A DNA stretch of 64,000 bases from Panax quinquefolius (GCA_020205615.1 CM035170.1:118739674-118803673); one strand, 5' to 3'. Positions 50,901 through 62,410 are shown, counted from the stretch's first letter. A program made the numbers and translations. Notes: a model not told the origin generated them from the letters alone.

Positions 50901-53900
50901 GGTCTGAAAATTGTGAATGGAAGTTTGTCAATAATACAATAATTATCAAAAATATTAATTGTAAAATCATCATAATATTAAATAGTGATTCTATTTCTAA
51001 GTTGGAACAGTCATTTTCAGCAAGTAAAATGAACATATACATCTTTCATGATGTAAAATTATATGGAGAGGAATGTAGAAGAATTCAATCTCATGAGGTA
51101 TTCAGAGTTTTTTTAAGTTGAAATTCTGTAAGATTTCAATCCCACACATCATAATTATGGTGGAATTGTGAGTGTTTTATTAAGCTATTGGATTCACTAC
51201 AAAGCAGCTTCTTGCCATGATTTTGAGAGCAACATACCACCTACTGGCTAGTCTTTTTGAATGACCGCTACTTTAGTGTTTCGGAATGGAAGTTTACAGT
51301 GATATCGAACCACAAAGCCTTTCAATGTCAAGTTCCTAAGGTGAAAATTCTTTCTGTACTGAAGTCTTTCCGATAGTAAAACTACATAATTTAGTAATCA
51401 AAATGAAAGAAAGTCCATACTGGCCAACTCACTATAATGTAATAATGATCTTAGATTTTTTTATCTGGTTCTGTGATCTTTTAGTCACAGGTTCTACAGG
51501 AACCCAGGATCAGTTAACAGAGTGGTTGTATTCTTGAGCAACTGGCTGGCTACATGGGTTCATAATTGTTGTTTTGTCATTTAGTTATTTGAGGTTAAAG
51601 TATTAAAATATATTGTTTGAATCACCAATTTCCACATCAGTGTATTGTATTACACTAGATAATGATGAACAATTAACTAATAATGCAGGACCATTAAAAT
51701 GAGTTTGGTACTGAAGATGTGTGCACCTTCTGTTCTTTCTTCTTCTTCTTGCTTTTTATTGGTAATGTATTTCTGCTTGTATAAGCAAATTTAGACTAGC
51801 AGTCTTCTTTTCTCATATCTCAACTTTAGAATGAAACTTAAGTTTAAAGTTACTAATTCATGCATAATATATACCTGGAAATTCCAAAAAAAAAAAAAAC
51901 AAGGATATTACTAAAAGCAGTAATCACCTCGACACTTTGATCTCCAAACCATGTCCCAACAAGGTACTCCTCTCCCGTTTCTCCAGGATATGAGTACTGG
52001 AAGATATAGCAATCTCCACTGTAAAATTTGGACTCATCAGAACCTGTAAGAAGAGTCTTTCCTTCACCATCCACGCGCCAAACCTGTCCAACAATGGTGG
52101 AAAATACAAATAACAAAGAACCACAAAAGTACAATCTGTGTAGACTTTTTTGTGGTTTGCTTACTGTTCCTATGCACATAATTTCTAGGAAGTGACAACG
52201 GGGAGAATGTGTTCCCAGGTTGGTAGTTTCTTGGAAGAGTAAAGTAAAAAAGAATGGTAGGATTAAGATATGCTTTAGTTGCGAAGGTACGTTGCAACAT
52301 GCAAGTTTGATAGATGACACTACATCATGAAAAGACATTTCTAAAAAAGTAAATTCCCTTTAGATGGGGTCTGTAGCATTTCCTAAAAATAGTACAAATT
52401 TCTAATACCTTAGTCTTTCCAACTCTAAAGATTCGTTTTGGTATCCATACAATTTTAATGGTCTTCTTTTTTTCCTGCAAATTTCCCATTTTTAATTCCA
52501 ACTTCAATTTCCCATTCATTATCCTACTTTTACTTCCCATTCGATCAACCGTAGATAGGGAAAAGGAGGCTCTGACTCGAGAGTAATATTATAATATAAT
52601 AAAAGGTATAAACTTGATTCCATCCACCCCTTAAAAAAATTAAAAATTAAAATAAAAAAGAAGATTTTACGAAGATGGAGAAATTACAAACAGATGGAGG
52701 AAAATTCCTCTCAAAGTAAATACAAAAAAAAGCAAGAGATAGTGGCCTAGTGGGGAAAAAACATCCTGGCGTTATGAATCAAAGCCCACCAATCAGTTAA
52801 TCCCTATTCCCAATGTAAATCTGGGGATGGAACTCCTCAGAAAGCTCCCACTGAGCAAGCCCAAAGAGATGCAAAGAAAGAGACTATGTCCCAAAGTAGA
52901 CCAGCACTTGCCGATCACAAAAACCCTAGCATTCGTCCCCATCGAAAGCCCCCACAAATTGAAAATTCCAAAGAATCCTCTTGCCCTTCCCCCAACCAAA
53001 CCCCCTATATATGCAGATAAGATCTTTCACCACATGGGAAAACACACAATAGGTTTTCTTTCTAAAACAAGACCTCAAATTCTACCATCTAATCATTCCT
53101 TGAAGCATCCTTATTCCTCATCCTATGCATTTCCCTTCCTTTTAATGAATTTTAACATATAATTGGGGAATGTAATAAAAACAATGTGAAAAATAATGAG
53201 GGTCCTCTGACATGCATATTTAATATTATACCCACTTTTGGGATTGACATTTTACTCAATACCTGCAAGTCTCCTGTGCAGTCAATATGTGGTTGAGGCT
53301 CTTCCCTTGCAGGAGTAGAAGATTTCAGAAGACCCTTCACATTCACCCCTTGGCGTTTTAAAAGTGCTACAAAACAACCAACAAAGAACTGAGCATTGAC
53401 AATAATAATTATAAGCAGAATGAATTAATAATCAAACAATAGGACATATGAAATCCGTCATAATGTTGAATTTCTGGAAAGGAGCACCAAAACTTAAATA
53501 TACAACTCACCAGCAACCTTGCCTTTACCATCCTCAGATACTGCTACATCTGTTGACTGAGGCCACGAATCAAATTGTGATCGGAACATAACTGTCTCAA
53601 ATCCCTCCATTACACGTATTATATGACTTTTTGATCCATCAGCGCTACGAAGTAAGTCCTTTACAATGAGATTAACAACAATAAATGAAGCAATTAGAAT
53701 ATACTTCCAAATTAAGAAGCTTAACTAAACAAACAGAATAAAGCAACACCTCTGCAGCATCACTTGCACTTTTTCGTTCATCTAGAGAAGTATTTCTCCC
53801 AATCCACACATAGACTTCCAACCCACAATCCAAAATATAGCATTTATTAGTGTCTAGTAAGTCCTTTGTCAAGGGATCAGCATCAACTGGTTTAGCCTGC

Positions 53901-56039
53901 CCCTTCGCAACACTTAAAGAGCAAACACATTTTTTTTCAGAACAGGAAGTAAAATCAACAGTAAACCAGCTTAACATTTATTTTACTGAAAGATAGTAAT
54001 TATTATAAACCTTGTCTTATGAATATCTTCCCAAAGAAATAAGATCTAGCTTTCCTATGCTCTTTTTCTTCTTTACTTTCTTCACTTATATATCGAAGAG
54101 ACCCATGAAGATGTATATATGACCTTTACTAAACTATCTTTAGAGGGCCTAGAATAAAAGTGAATGGTATTTGATTATACGGTAAAACTAATTCCATATT
54201 ATTTCTATCTACAATAACAATAATCACCTTCCCTAGTTCCCTTTTAGATAGATTATTTACCAAGCATAAATTACACATGATAACAAAGGGGAAAGAAATG
54301 AACTAATATAAGAGAACTACGCATAACACATAAATCTATGAACAAATTGGATAGCCGATTCATTTACAATACCTAAACATAAGATTGAGGCAAAAATCAA
54401 TAGCAATATTGTATTACCCAAGAAGCCTAGTAGGAAGATTTTCGATACTTTTAGCATCATCAGCAGTGGTTTTCCTTGGCAATGGAGCAAAACCACCAAA
54501 TAAACCCCAGAATTCTCCACTTTCAGCATCAGCCATCAATTTTCCATCCTCTACTTGGAAAAAATCACAAAAAATACTTAAAATGCTGATGATCATTCTG
54601 GTATCATCTCTTAATATCCAAGTGATTATCTATCTACTTACCAATGGCAGCTATTTCACATTTTCCATCGTGATAACTATCTTTAATGTACTGCACAACT
54701 TCCAGCGCTTTAGCCCTCTCTTGAATAGATGAGTTAGAACCGTTAAATTGGAAAATCTTAGACTCTGTATCAACGATAAAGATGTCGTCATGATTGAGTG
54801 AGGATCGAGCAAAAGCAATCTGGAACCGAAAATATGAAGGTTCAGAATTAGCAATGAGTATGTCATTATCAATAAAGCAGTAACATAGACTTACCTCTTT
54901 CACATGAACAACATGTCTCCCTTTACAAACATATAAACGGGCCTTGTACTCTTCGGCTTCAACATGTTTGAATCCAGATGCAACTCCACCTTCTTGAGGT
55001 ATGATACATGGTTTGAAATAAGAAAGGAAATTCTCAGTTTCATGGCCTTGCACCTCACGGTATTGAACAGCCCGCCCCCCAAGAACTGCATCCAGTTCAA
55101 CAGTCTTCATAGCTGCAGTGCCAGCTTCATCCTATTTAAAACAATGTTTTAGGCATCGAAAATAATTATTCTGGATATTCAATAGGTTAAACTACGGAAA
55201 TAAGGACTTACTTGACTAGTATCTTTACCAAGCCAATAATGAATATCATGACGTAAGGCGCCACTTTTTAAAGCAGTTGTCTGCAACAAGTAAGCCACAA
55301 GAATTTTTTAACTTACAATCAAAATGTAATTTCCTTGGCATGCAACTGCCGTCATAGATTTTAGATGCCCGTAAAGGGTGTTTAATTAGAAGTGCCTTGT
55401 CTGGACACCAGATTGCGAGACAATTAAGAAAGCTTCTAGCCAATGAGATTAGTATTCAACAGTAGTTACTGAAAACAGACAATACAATCAGTTTCATTCT
55501 TCTGAACACATTTACATACTAACATAATAATCTATAATTATATAACAATACAGAAATAAGAAAAAAATGTAGTGGATTATTATTACACCACTTGCCTTCA
55601 AAATCACATAGGAATCCCCAGTAAAAAACTTTCCGTGAGAAGACGTTGGCACAGGTACCAGATGAAAATTCTCAGTACGCCATATCTCTAACCCACTATA
55701 CATTGTCAGGGAAAGCAGAAAAGATGAACCTTCATAGATTAAAATTAACTTAAAACCCAAATAAAATAAACTCATACAGTGATTTGAAAAATAGCTGCAG
55801 ATATAATTATAATAACAACAATAATAATCATAGATTTTCAATGCTCTCCCATCTATTCTTCTTTCGTAACTCTGCCATTAAACATTTGATTTTCATCAGG
55901 GAAGATTGATAGACAAATGAAACAAATTGGAGATACTGAATTTACAATAAGTAAAAAAAACAATATATTAAGACAAAGGATACGCCTTTTGTCCAACTCC
56001 TTGAAAAGCTGGATCCAAATCTTTCAGTGAAACAGACAT
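41968..56039 (-). CDS. Villin (villin-4-like actin-bundling protein), 22 coding exons, frame broken in exon 18
   Basis: Binds, bundles and, with calcium, severs or caps actin filaments. Coding exons on the minus strand: 56039-55984, 55695-55596, 55280-55212, 55131-54895, 54819-54642, 54553-54418, 53912-53750, 53658-53511, 53366-53263, 52083-51928, 50694-50626, 50522-50454, 50339-50202, 48448-48320, 47860-47713, 47577-47570, 45456-45316, 44894-44767, 44676-44611, 42750-42435, 42361-42165, 42081-41968. Six gelsolin-like repeats fill residues 1 to about 730. A Ser/Pro/Arg linker follows ([20 protein letters not shown]), then a villin headpiece ending [17 protein letters not shown]. Expected length 955 aa, near Arabidopsis VLN4 (about 974). 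Oddities: intron 2 has a GC donor, exon 16 is an 8-nt microexon, and exon 18 has 128 nt instead of 126 because of an extra GT (CA on the coding strand), which shifts the frame at about residue 714, removes the headpiece and stops in exon 19. Confidence 0.93.
43314..43520. mobile_element. MITE with long inverted ends in villin intron 19
   Basis: The left end GGCTATGTTTGTTTGCAAGG and the right end, reversed, GGCTATGTTTGTTTACAAGG match over more than 25 bp, and the inside is rich in further inverted GGATTATAATC-like segments, so the element is almost a perfect hairpin. A CAA lies on both sides, a possible 3-bp duplication as in PIF/Harbinger elements, but the superfamily is not certain. No ORF. 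Confidence 0.7.
46870..47070 (+). mobile_element. Possible SINE fragment in villin intron 16
   Basis: GATAAGTGTGTTAAATGGCA and GGGTCATGAGTTTAATATTCC resemble degenerate pol III boxes A and B. The following GC-rich part (GATCTCCTTGGGCACTCGCA, GGACACACCCGGAGCTACTT) is unlike the AT-rich intron around it. Assignment rests on composition and box resemblance only. Confidence 0.4.
47570..47577 (-). other. 8-nt microexon of the villin gene (exon 16)
   Basis: ATTTGAAG lies between a perfect acceptor (CTTCAG) and donor (GTGAGT). With the one leftover base of exon 15 it encodes D-L-K and restores the frame into [11 protein letters not shown] of exon 17. Relatives have a short K/E-rich string before LKVTEIYNF at this place. 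Confidence 0.65.
49198..49222. repeat. Possible Stowaway MITE end in villin intron 13
   Basis: TACTCCCTCCATTTTCTCC resembles the Stowaway terminal consensus CTCCCTCCGTCCC. The opposite end was not found, so only a fragment can be claimed. Confidence 0.3.
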
Positions 56040-56103
56040 ATCTGTTTTATGGTTTTGTCAGTTCAGATTTCAGAACTTTCTCCTGAAGATTAAAGTTTAC
56101 AAC
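56040..56103 (-). other. Villin 5-prime UTR exon 2
   Basis: Minus-strand TTTCAG acceptor at 56104-56109 followed by GTTGTAAACTTTAATC, continuing without a stop-free requirement to the ATG at 56039. It joins a leader exon ending at 59360. Confidence 0.5.
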
Positions 56104-56280
56104 CTGAAACCCATGAAATGAGTATGCAAAGAATAATAAAGGTTAGAACTAACTCTCAGAAGTAATAATCAAATAAATCTTTCGTTATAGGAGACAATAT
56201 TAAAAACAATATATTTGGAAGGATGTTCATCAACTAAACATAAGCATTAAATTAGGTGGAAAAGGATATGTCAATATTCA

Positions 56281-56395
56281 GGCAACCAATTATACATGGT
56301 CAAGCATCCTACTGCCATCGTGACAGATTGCCCTAGATTTCAATCCCTTGGGATCTAAATTATACCACTAGACCTTAGCCACTTATTGAACACTG
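56281..56395 (-). mobile_element. SINE-like tRNA-derived element in the villin leader intron
   Basis: On the minus strand GGCTAAGGTCTAGTGGTATA is very close to the 5-prime half of plant tRNAs with a GTCTAGTGGTAT box A, followed by a box B-like AAGGGATTGAAATC and a non-tRNA body ending TGTATAATTGGTTGCC. It cannot fold as a complete tRNA. Confidence 0.55.
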
Positions 56396-56532
56396 GTTAA
56401 AATGCAGCACCATATGCAAGATCCAATGTTGTCATTATATCTAGCGTTAAAAATATTTGATTACCTAGGTCAGCACTAGCAGTCATCAAAATTGATGGAA
56501 TGAAGTGTGTTAGAAACCATATACATGCACAC

Positions 56533-57236
56533 TGTAACACTCCAGTCCTAGAATGAAAGATATGAGACACAAATTAAGTTGCTACTAATAGTACCTTCAG
56601 TCATGACCTTTTGGGTGAACCTGTGGTGGGTTAAGATGACCCAAGAAGATACTATTGTGTCAGTGGTTTAAGGTCTTATTTGGATGGATTTGATTCGATT
56701 CGGACTTGGGATTTGACCCAAGATTTGTTCCGGACTCGGGATTTGACCCGGATTATTTCATATGGTATCAGAGCCGACTCTCGAAAGCGTGGGTCGTGTC
56801 ATCCGATCGGATTTCTGAAGGTGGGAACACGAAGTCTGGTGGTATATTATCCCATAATGAAGAGAGGGAGGTCCGGAGGTAAGGACACGAAATTAACTGG
56901 TATTATCCCACAATGGCTAGAAAGGCAAAGATCTGTGGACCGTGTGTGTGATCGATTCTGATGGGGGCGTCAGAAATTTAAGTGGGAGAGCTTGTAACAC
57001 TCCAGTCCCACGTTGAAAAAAATGGGAAAATTTTGTCTGTGTATAACAAATTAAATTACTACCAATAGTACTTTCAATCGTGACCTTTTGGGTGAACATG
57101 TGGTGGGCTAAGATGACCCAAGAAGACACTATCGGGCCAGTGGTTTAAGGTCTTATTTGGATGAATTTGATTCGATTCGGACTTGGGATTTGACCCAAGA
57201 TTTGTTCCGGACTCGAGATTTGTTACAGAGCTCGTC
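56533..57236 (+). mobile_element. TRIM-type miniature LTR retrotransposon
   Basis: Two direct repeats of about 228 bp, 56533-56760 and 56993-57220, both start TGTAACACTCCAGTCC and share GACCTTTTGGGTGAAC, GTGGTTTAAGGTCTTATTTG and GATTCGATTCGGACTTGGG. After the first comes TGGTATCAGAGCC (56763-56775), a perfect initiator tRNA-Met primer site. Before the second lies a purine tract AGTGGGAGAG (56981-56990). The interior of about 230 bp has no gag or pol, as in TRIM elements. The second repeat is followed by a degenerate primer-site-like TGTTACAGAGCTCG (57221-57234), as if the array once continued. Confidence 0.82.
56763..56775 (+). other. Primer binding site, tRNA-iMet
   Basis: TGGTATCAGAGCC, complementary to the 3-prime end of plant initiator tRNA-Met, 2 bp after the end of the first LTR. 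Confidence 0.85.
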
Positions 57237-57774
57237 TTCTTCAGAGTATTAGTTTCTACGTGTAACTCCTTCACCAAAACTAATCGATATTTTTTTTGTG
57301 AGGATCATCACATAAGAAACCTCGATATTTTTTGATCAAGAAACCTGTTTCCAGTGAGGATTGTCACATAATCGGAAACACATGTTCTCTTCCTCATATG
57401 AAATGCTTATCAAATATATATATAAATCACATTTTAGTTTCTTTTATAAGATCAAAATCTTCTATAAATAAGTTCAAATGCTTGGTACCATCCATTTTGA
57501 AATAGCTAACGAAAGGGGCTATTCTAAATTGAAGTTCTGGAATACTATTTCTATTTCCACTCTCATGGTTCTTATCGTTCTAGGTTATGCTTCTTGCTTT
57601 TGTTCCCATGATGTCTTATTGCATATACTTTGATTGCATACAGATATTCATTCCTTGCAAACATTTGAAAGGTAAGACTCTTTATGGTTGCTATTACATT
57701 TCTTTTACTTTTATTTTTTCCTCTGCCGATACCAGTTGCACCTATACTTACACTGTAGGCTCAAACTGAGATTC

Positions 57775-58090
57775 TGCTCGTGAGCATAATGGATAAGTTT
57801 GCCTGATTGTGGGACCGGCTGGTCGAACATGACGAAATTCGACCATAGTGATCCAGGAGTCCCCTGTGGAAGGGCTCTCACTCAACGGATCAAATGTACA
57901 TCGGAGATAACAAACTGATGACTCCCAAGGGCTCTTATCAACGGAGTCGTTTGGCACCTCGAAGTCGATTCAGTACATCCTGGGGTTGAGGAAGGCCCCA
58001 AGGGTTCAATTGTTTGCCGATTCAAGCCAAGCGCTATGCCTAGGTGGGGGACGGAGAAAGAAACGGCTCCAAAATTGGGGTTCCAATGCT
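57775..58090 (+). pseudogene. rrn26: Decayed mitochondrial 26S rRNA fragment (NUMT)
   Basis: The stretch follows domain V of large-subunit rRNA in order: ACCATAGTGATCC, GGAAGGGCTCTCACTCAACGG, GAGATAACAAACTGATGACTC, TATCAACGGAGTCGTTTGGC, ACCTCGAAGTCGA, ACATCCTGGGGTTGA, GGCCCCAAGGGTTC and TTTGCCGATTCAAG. The wording GATGACTCCCAAG and GGAGTCGTTTGG is that of plant mitochondrial 26S rather than chloroplast 23S or nuclear 25S. Many differences are G to A or C to T, as expected when a transferred organelle sequence decays by deamination. GC content is far above the flanks. Recognition is from memory of the rRNA core. An alignment would settle identity. Confidence 0.78.
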
Positions 58091-58494
58091 TCTCCACGTT
58101 CAAGCTCAACTAGATGCTAACCTCCACATGTTAATCCTCACGATAGTATCAATGGATCCCTAGTTACTGCCCAAAGGAGAATAATAGGTGAGGATGACAG
58201 GATTGAAACCCGTGATTTTTTTTAAGCTATGATCAATTTATGCCATTGAATAAATAAATGGGAAATGAAACTACGTTTACAAGAAAGAATTAAAGCAAAG
58301 TTTCATGGGGGGAAATTGAAAAAGAATAATTTTCTGAACTATTAGTTTTGTCAACATGGCATCAAAGATTTGTGACAGTAATTTTTCATCAAAAGATGTT
58401 GGACGAATGCATAAAAAACAATGCAAAAGAAAAAACTAAAAGGATTAAACAAATTAAATTTTGTTTGACTTTAAAGGGAAGTGGTTTGTTTTGA

Positions 58495-58514
58495 GAGAGA
58501 AGAGAGAGAGAGAG
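58495..58514. repeat. (GA)n simple repeat
   Basis: About nine GA units with one break, in the villin leader intron. Confidence 0.8.
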
Positions 58515-58889
58515 AGCTTTAGAATAGATAAATTACCATAAATTTTAATTAGTTGGAGACACAAAGCACCTAGAAAGACAATAAATAATATTTTTCTTTC
58601 ACCAATTGGATATTTTTCCTAACTGCATAAACAAACACTCATACATAGGCACTAAATCAATGCATATCATGAGAGACCACAAATACATAGTATATAGCAC
58701 TTAAACTGATCTTGAAAATCCACCATTGAGCAAACCAGAATGCAGATTCCACATTCAAAAAATGCAGATTCAACAATTCACAATGCATTGCCATTCCAAA
58801 GCATTTATGTTGATAAGATTAATCTTTGTTAATTGGAATGAAAACTAACTTTTCCCAATTCATTATAATTTAAAAATACTACGGCTCGA

Positions 58890-59310
58890 ACCGGGCAACT
58901 ATTTTTTTAATAAAAGAAGAAATTTTATTAATAGAAAAGAAAAGATACAATAAATGAAGGACAAGAAGTCCACCCTTAGCAAACTACAAAATTAAAAACA
59001 GAAAAGCAATTAAAAATGTGCAGGCCCTCCGATCTCTACATAAATCAGTAATAGAGATATCTCTAAAAGCCCCATAGCAATCCCATAGCAGAAGCCCAAT
59101 CGAGAGGCAAGAAAAATAACCCTATCATCCAATAGTTTAAGGATAAGTAACTTTGTGTAAACAATCTCGCATTAAGTTTATTCCAAATTCCTCACAAGAC
59201 AACACTTTGGGGAAAAACATATCACACATCCAACAGCACTTTGGGGGAAAAACAATTCTATTGATTGTTTGAAAGAAAAAAGCCCACAAAGTCGTATCTA
59301 ATTAGAATGG
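58890..59310 (-). mobile_element. Retroposon-like fragment with A-rich tail
   Basis: On the minus strand the stretch ends ATTAATAAAATTTCTTC then TTTTATTAAAAAAA, a terminal A-rich tail preceded by an AATAAA-like signal. Upstream are broken open frames rich in Trp, Phe and Leu, resembling the 3-prime end of plant L1-type LINEs. No reverse transcriptase motif remains, so the family is uncertain. Confidence 0.35.
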
Positions 59311-59359
59311 TAAAACAAGCCCAAAAAAACAAAGCCAAAAAATTGACATAATTGATTAC

Positions 59360-59600
59360 CTCGGAATGGAAAATATGAAAAAATAGATCCAAACTGGCGC
59401 AATTATCGACCAAAATTGAGCTCAACAAGAGCAGGAGTTGTAGAGTGAGAAACAGAGGAAAGCAAAGAGAAACAATGAAGAGGAAATGGGAGGATTTCTA
59501 GATAGGGAAAAGCAAGGAGGGGAGGTTGGAGGAATGATGAGTTGCCAGGCGTGCTCATCACTAACGGCAGCAAAAGAAGGCCTAATAGAAAATTATAAAT
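59360..59600 (-). other. Predicted first leader exon and start region of the villin gene
   Basis: Pyrimidine-rich on the minus strand (CTTTGCTTTCCTCTGTTTC), ending at a good donor (GAG/GTAATC). The start is not defined. The open frame on the opposite strand at 59486-59731 has no domain. Confidence 0.4.
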
Positions 59601-60015
59601 ATTTAACAAGAAATTCACATAACCGGAAAGGAATTAAGGGCCATAATTACAACTTTTCTGACTTTGATCTAAAAATTGATGAAAAAGTAGTAAAAAGAAG
59701 GAGATTAAAATATCAGTGCTTTTGCAGGTAAAATTTGTTGGAGTTTTCTTTGGATACTAAATTTTCGTATTAAAATTAAAAAATTAAAAAATCGAAAAAA
59801 ATAAAAGAAAGAAAAGGGTGATATATAGATACAAAACCATGTACGTAAAATTCTCCGAGAAAAGCTTTATGGTTGGTGATGGTGCTGACTTTCCGCTTTG
59901 AGAGGAAGAAAGAGTCACGGGAATCATTCATTCATACATTCCAGTTACGATTAGGGCTGCCCAAAAATCAGATGCAATTGCAATCCATCAGCGATGAACC
60001 ATGCACGTAAAATTC

Positions 60016-60053
60016 TTCCTCCTCCTCCTCCTCCTCCTCCTCCTCTTCTCTTT
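60016..60053. repeat. (TCC)n microsatellite
   Basis: Eleven or so CCT units ending in TCTTCTC. Confidence 0.9.
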
Positions 60054-60544
60054 ACTCTGAAATTTACAGTATCAAAATCTAGCCGTTAGAATGTAATTTA
60101 GGGCTCTTTTCGGTAAGGCGGTGTTATGGAGTAAAAAAATAACTTTTAAAATAAAATTTGTCCAAACGGGAAATACTTTTGAGTATATAAGTTATCAATA
60201 ATATAAATATATAATGGTGAATAAAAAATTATTACAAAAAAATATATATAAAATGATACGTTTAATTTTGGTTGGTTACAATTATTAAATTCAATATTTA
60301 CTAATTATAATTTGACTGGCGTTGTACTAGTAATTTAAAGTTAAATAAATTTTTTAAATTCAAATTAGTTGGTTGTTTGAAATTAAATCATCAATCAAAT
60401 GAACTATTTGTTGAAATGGTACTAAGAATACTTTAGTTGATTGTAAGTACACATTCTTACTTATATCGATCTCTCTAAATTCTTACTTATATCAATCTAA
60501 ATCATTCCTTCCACTACATACAAATGTGTGTGCTCATTTGTTTT

Positions 60545-61035
60545 TAGATAATTAGGGGTAAAATAAGGGTTCTTATGTTTGAATTCTGATTGTTTTATTT
60601 TGACTCACATATTTCAATAATTTTTATATTTCAAATATTTTCAGGTATATTGAAGGATACTTGGTGTAAGTTGTAAAGTAATGGGTCTACACTCTGACAT
60701 GTTGTTTCTCTATTTTACGCCCATTTGTATTTTTTTGTGTTAGTCTCTTTGTAAAGTTAATTAATTATACATGGTTATGATGATTTTTGGGTATGGAATG
60801 ATAGTTTTTTGTGGTTTGGATATGTATTGATGATTGTAAGTTTTGTAGACAGGTTTAGAATTTTTCGGATATCTATTTTTAAAGGAAACTCACTTAGAAA
60901 TTTCATTGAAATTAGTACCTAGCTCGATGTTTTGGTGGTTGGATATGTATTAATGATTAAGTATGTATGTCTTTAGATAATGTGATATTTTTTGAATTTA
61001 ATTTTAATTTTAATGTTTTGCAATTTACGTAGGAG
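60545..61035. repeat. 470-bp direct repeat, copy 1
   Basis: Shares with 61935-62400 the blocks AAGGGTTCTTATGTTT, TGATTGTTTTATTTTGACTC, TTGAAGGATACTTGGTGTA, GGTTTGGATATGTATTGATG, ATGTATGTCTTTAGATAATG. Identity by eye is above 80 percent with many small indels. Same orientation, about 900 bp apart. Confidence 0.7.
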
Positions 61036-61357
61036 TAATTGGTTAATGACTTTTATTACGTTCAGTAATAATCAAAACTTCTTTCTTGGTAGAAAAATTG
61101 TTTTGTCAGATTTATGATTTGAAATGCTCTTCATTTGTTAGTTTTAAATGGTCAATCAAAGATCAGACTTCTCTTTTGCGCTGTTTAAAGATGGAGTATT
61201 AAATGTATGTGTAGAGATGCTTTAATTGCTTTGGTAATACACATTTACCTTAAGAGTTTTACAAAGCAGGAAAACTAAAAGTGTTTCCCCCAAGGAAAAG
61301 TACGTTCTCAATCCAAATTGCAAGCCACCAATGTGTCTGAAAGTTGGAGAGCATGCA

Positions 61358-61443
61358 TGTTTCCCTCAAACAGTGAGACAGAGCTTTAGAGATGGTTCCT
61401 GGATGCCTACCTTGACCCAAAACAGAAGATATACATACTCAAG
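61358..61443 (+). pseudogene. Exon-like fragment between the direct repeats
   Basis: Reads NSETEL, a TAG stop, then RWFLDAYLDPKQKIYILK followed by a consensus donor AAG/GTAAGC at 61443/61444. It is richer in G and C than its surroundings and ends exactly at a splice-donor-like site, as a captured gene fragment would. I do not recognise the protein. Confidence 0.3.
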
Positions 61444-61934
61444 GTAAGCATGGTGATCCTATTGCGATCCCTATAACATATTCTTTTGCTACGCGATCTT
61501 TGTCGTTTCATGTTTCACGGTGGTTGAACAAGTTGAATTCCTTCTTGGCTCGAGCTATATATTGTTCTAGCAAAAGGCTTCACGCAACCAAGGTAAGGTT
61601 CCCATGGCTCAATCAAGCCGCTTAGCTCTCCAAAATCCACTCTCTTTGAAATTTGTTCTTTTCATCGACCAAACAAATCATCAAAGCGATTTGGACTCGT
61701 AGAGAAAAGTAGACAATAAAATCGGATCGATTGAAGCAATACAACCAAATAAAATAAAATTAGGCAAACACATGATTTAAGGGTGAAACAAGATTTAGTG
61801 GGCAAAATTTAATAATGAAAGAGGCAAGGCAACGTCGCTTGATACGAGACATAATCTTTTGAATAGTCTCCTCTAATAAAGTTGAATTTGAGAAATTTGT
61901 ACTTTGTTTTCATGAACCATTTATTATTTATTTT

Positions 61935-62400
61935 ACGCCATTTATAATTGAGGTAAAGTAAGGGTTCTTATGTTTCAAATTTCTGATTGTTTTATTTTGA
62001 CTCACATATTTCGATAATTTTATATTTCAAATATTTTCGGTATACATTGAAGGATACTTGGTGTAGCGGTGAAAGTAATGGGTCTTATGCAACATGTTTA
62101 TCTATTTTTTGTGTTTACGTCTTTTGTAAAGTTAATTAATTATAGATGGTTATGATGATTTTGGGTATGAAATGATTGTTTTTTTCTTTGGTTTGGATAT
62201 GTATTGATGATTGTAAGTTTTGTGAGCAGGTTTAAAATTTTACGAATATCTATTTTTAAAGGAAATTATAGGAATTTGTTGAAATTAATCTTGAAACTAA
62301 CTCGATGTTTTGGTGGTTAGATATGTATTTTGATGATTGAATATGTATGTCTTTAGATAATGTAATATTTTTGATTTTAATTTAAATTTTAAATTCTGCT
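61935..62400. repeat. 470-bp direct repeat, copy 2
   Basis: Partner of 60545-61035. It runs directly into a Helitron-like terminus (62411-62430). Confidence 0.7.
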
Positions 62401-62410
62401 AATGCTTGCA

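Larger units (their letters stand above)
56104..59359 (-). other. Villin leader intron (about 3.26 kb)
   Basis: Donor GAG/GTAATC at 59360/59359 and acceptor TTTCAG at 56104. The predicted first leader exon runs from about 59600 to 59360. The intron contains a SINE-like copy, a TRIM element, a mitochondrial rRNA insertion and a retroposon-like fragment. RNA evidence would be needed to prove the first exon. Confidence 0.45.

Noticed and set aside
52660..53050. GC-richer open stretch in a villin intron (52827-53162)
   Set aside because: No recognisable domain, no splice sites joining it to the villin frame, and exons 9 and 10 already join in phase without it.
56330..56395. Candidate tRNA gene on the minus strand (GTCTAGTGGTAT)
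   Set aside because: Box A is good but box B is degenerate and the 3-prime half does not fold, so a tRNA-derived SINE fits better.
56680..56961. 93-codon open frame in the TRIM region
   Set aside because: Spans LTR end, primer site and interior. It has no gag or pol similarity and is explained by the element.
57748..58109. Overlapping minus-strand frames of 69 and 75 codons
   Set aside because: They run across the rRNA-derived insertion, whose GC-rich sequence leaves frames open by chance.
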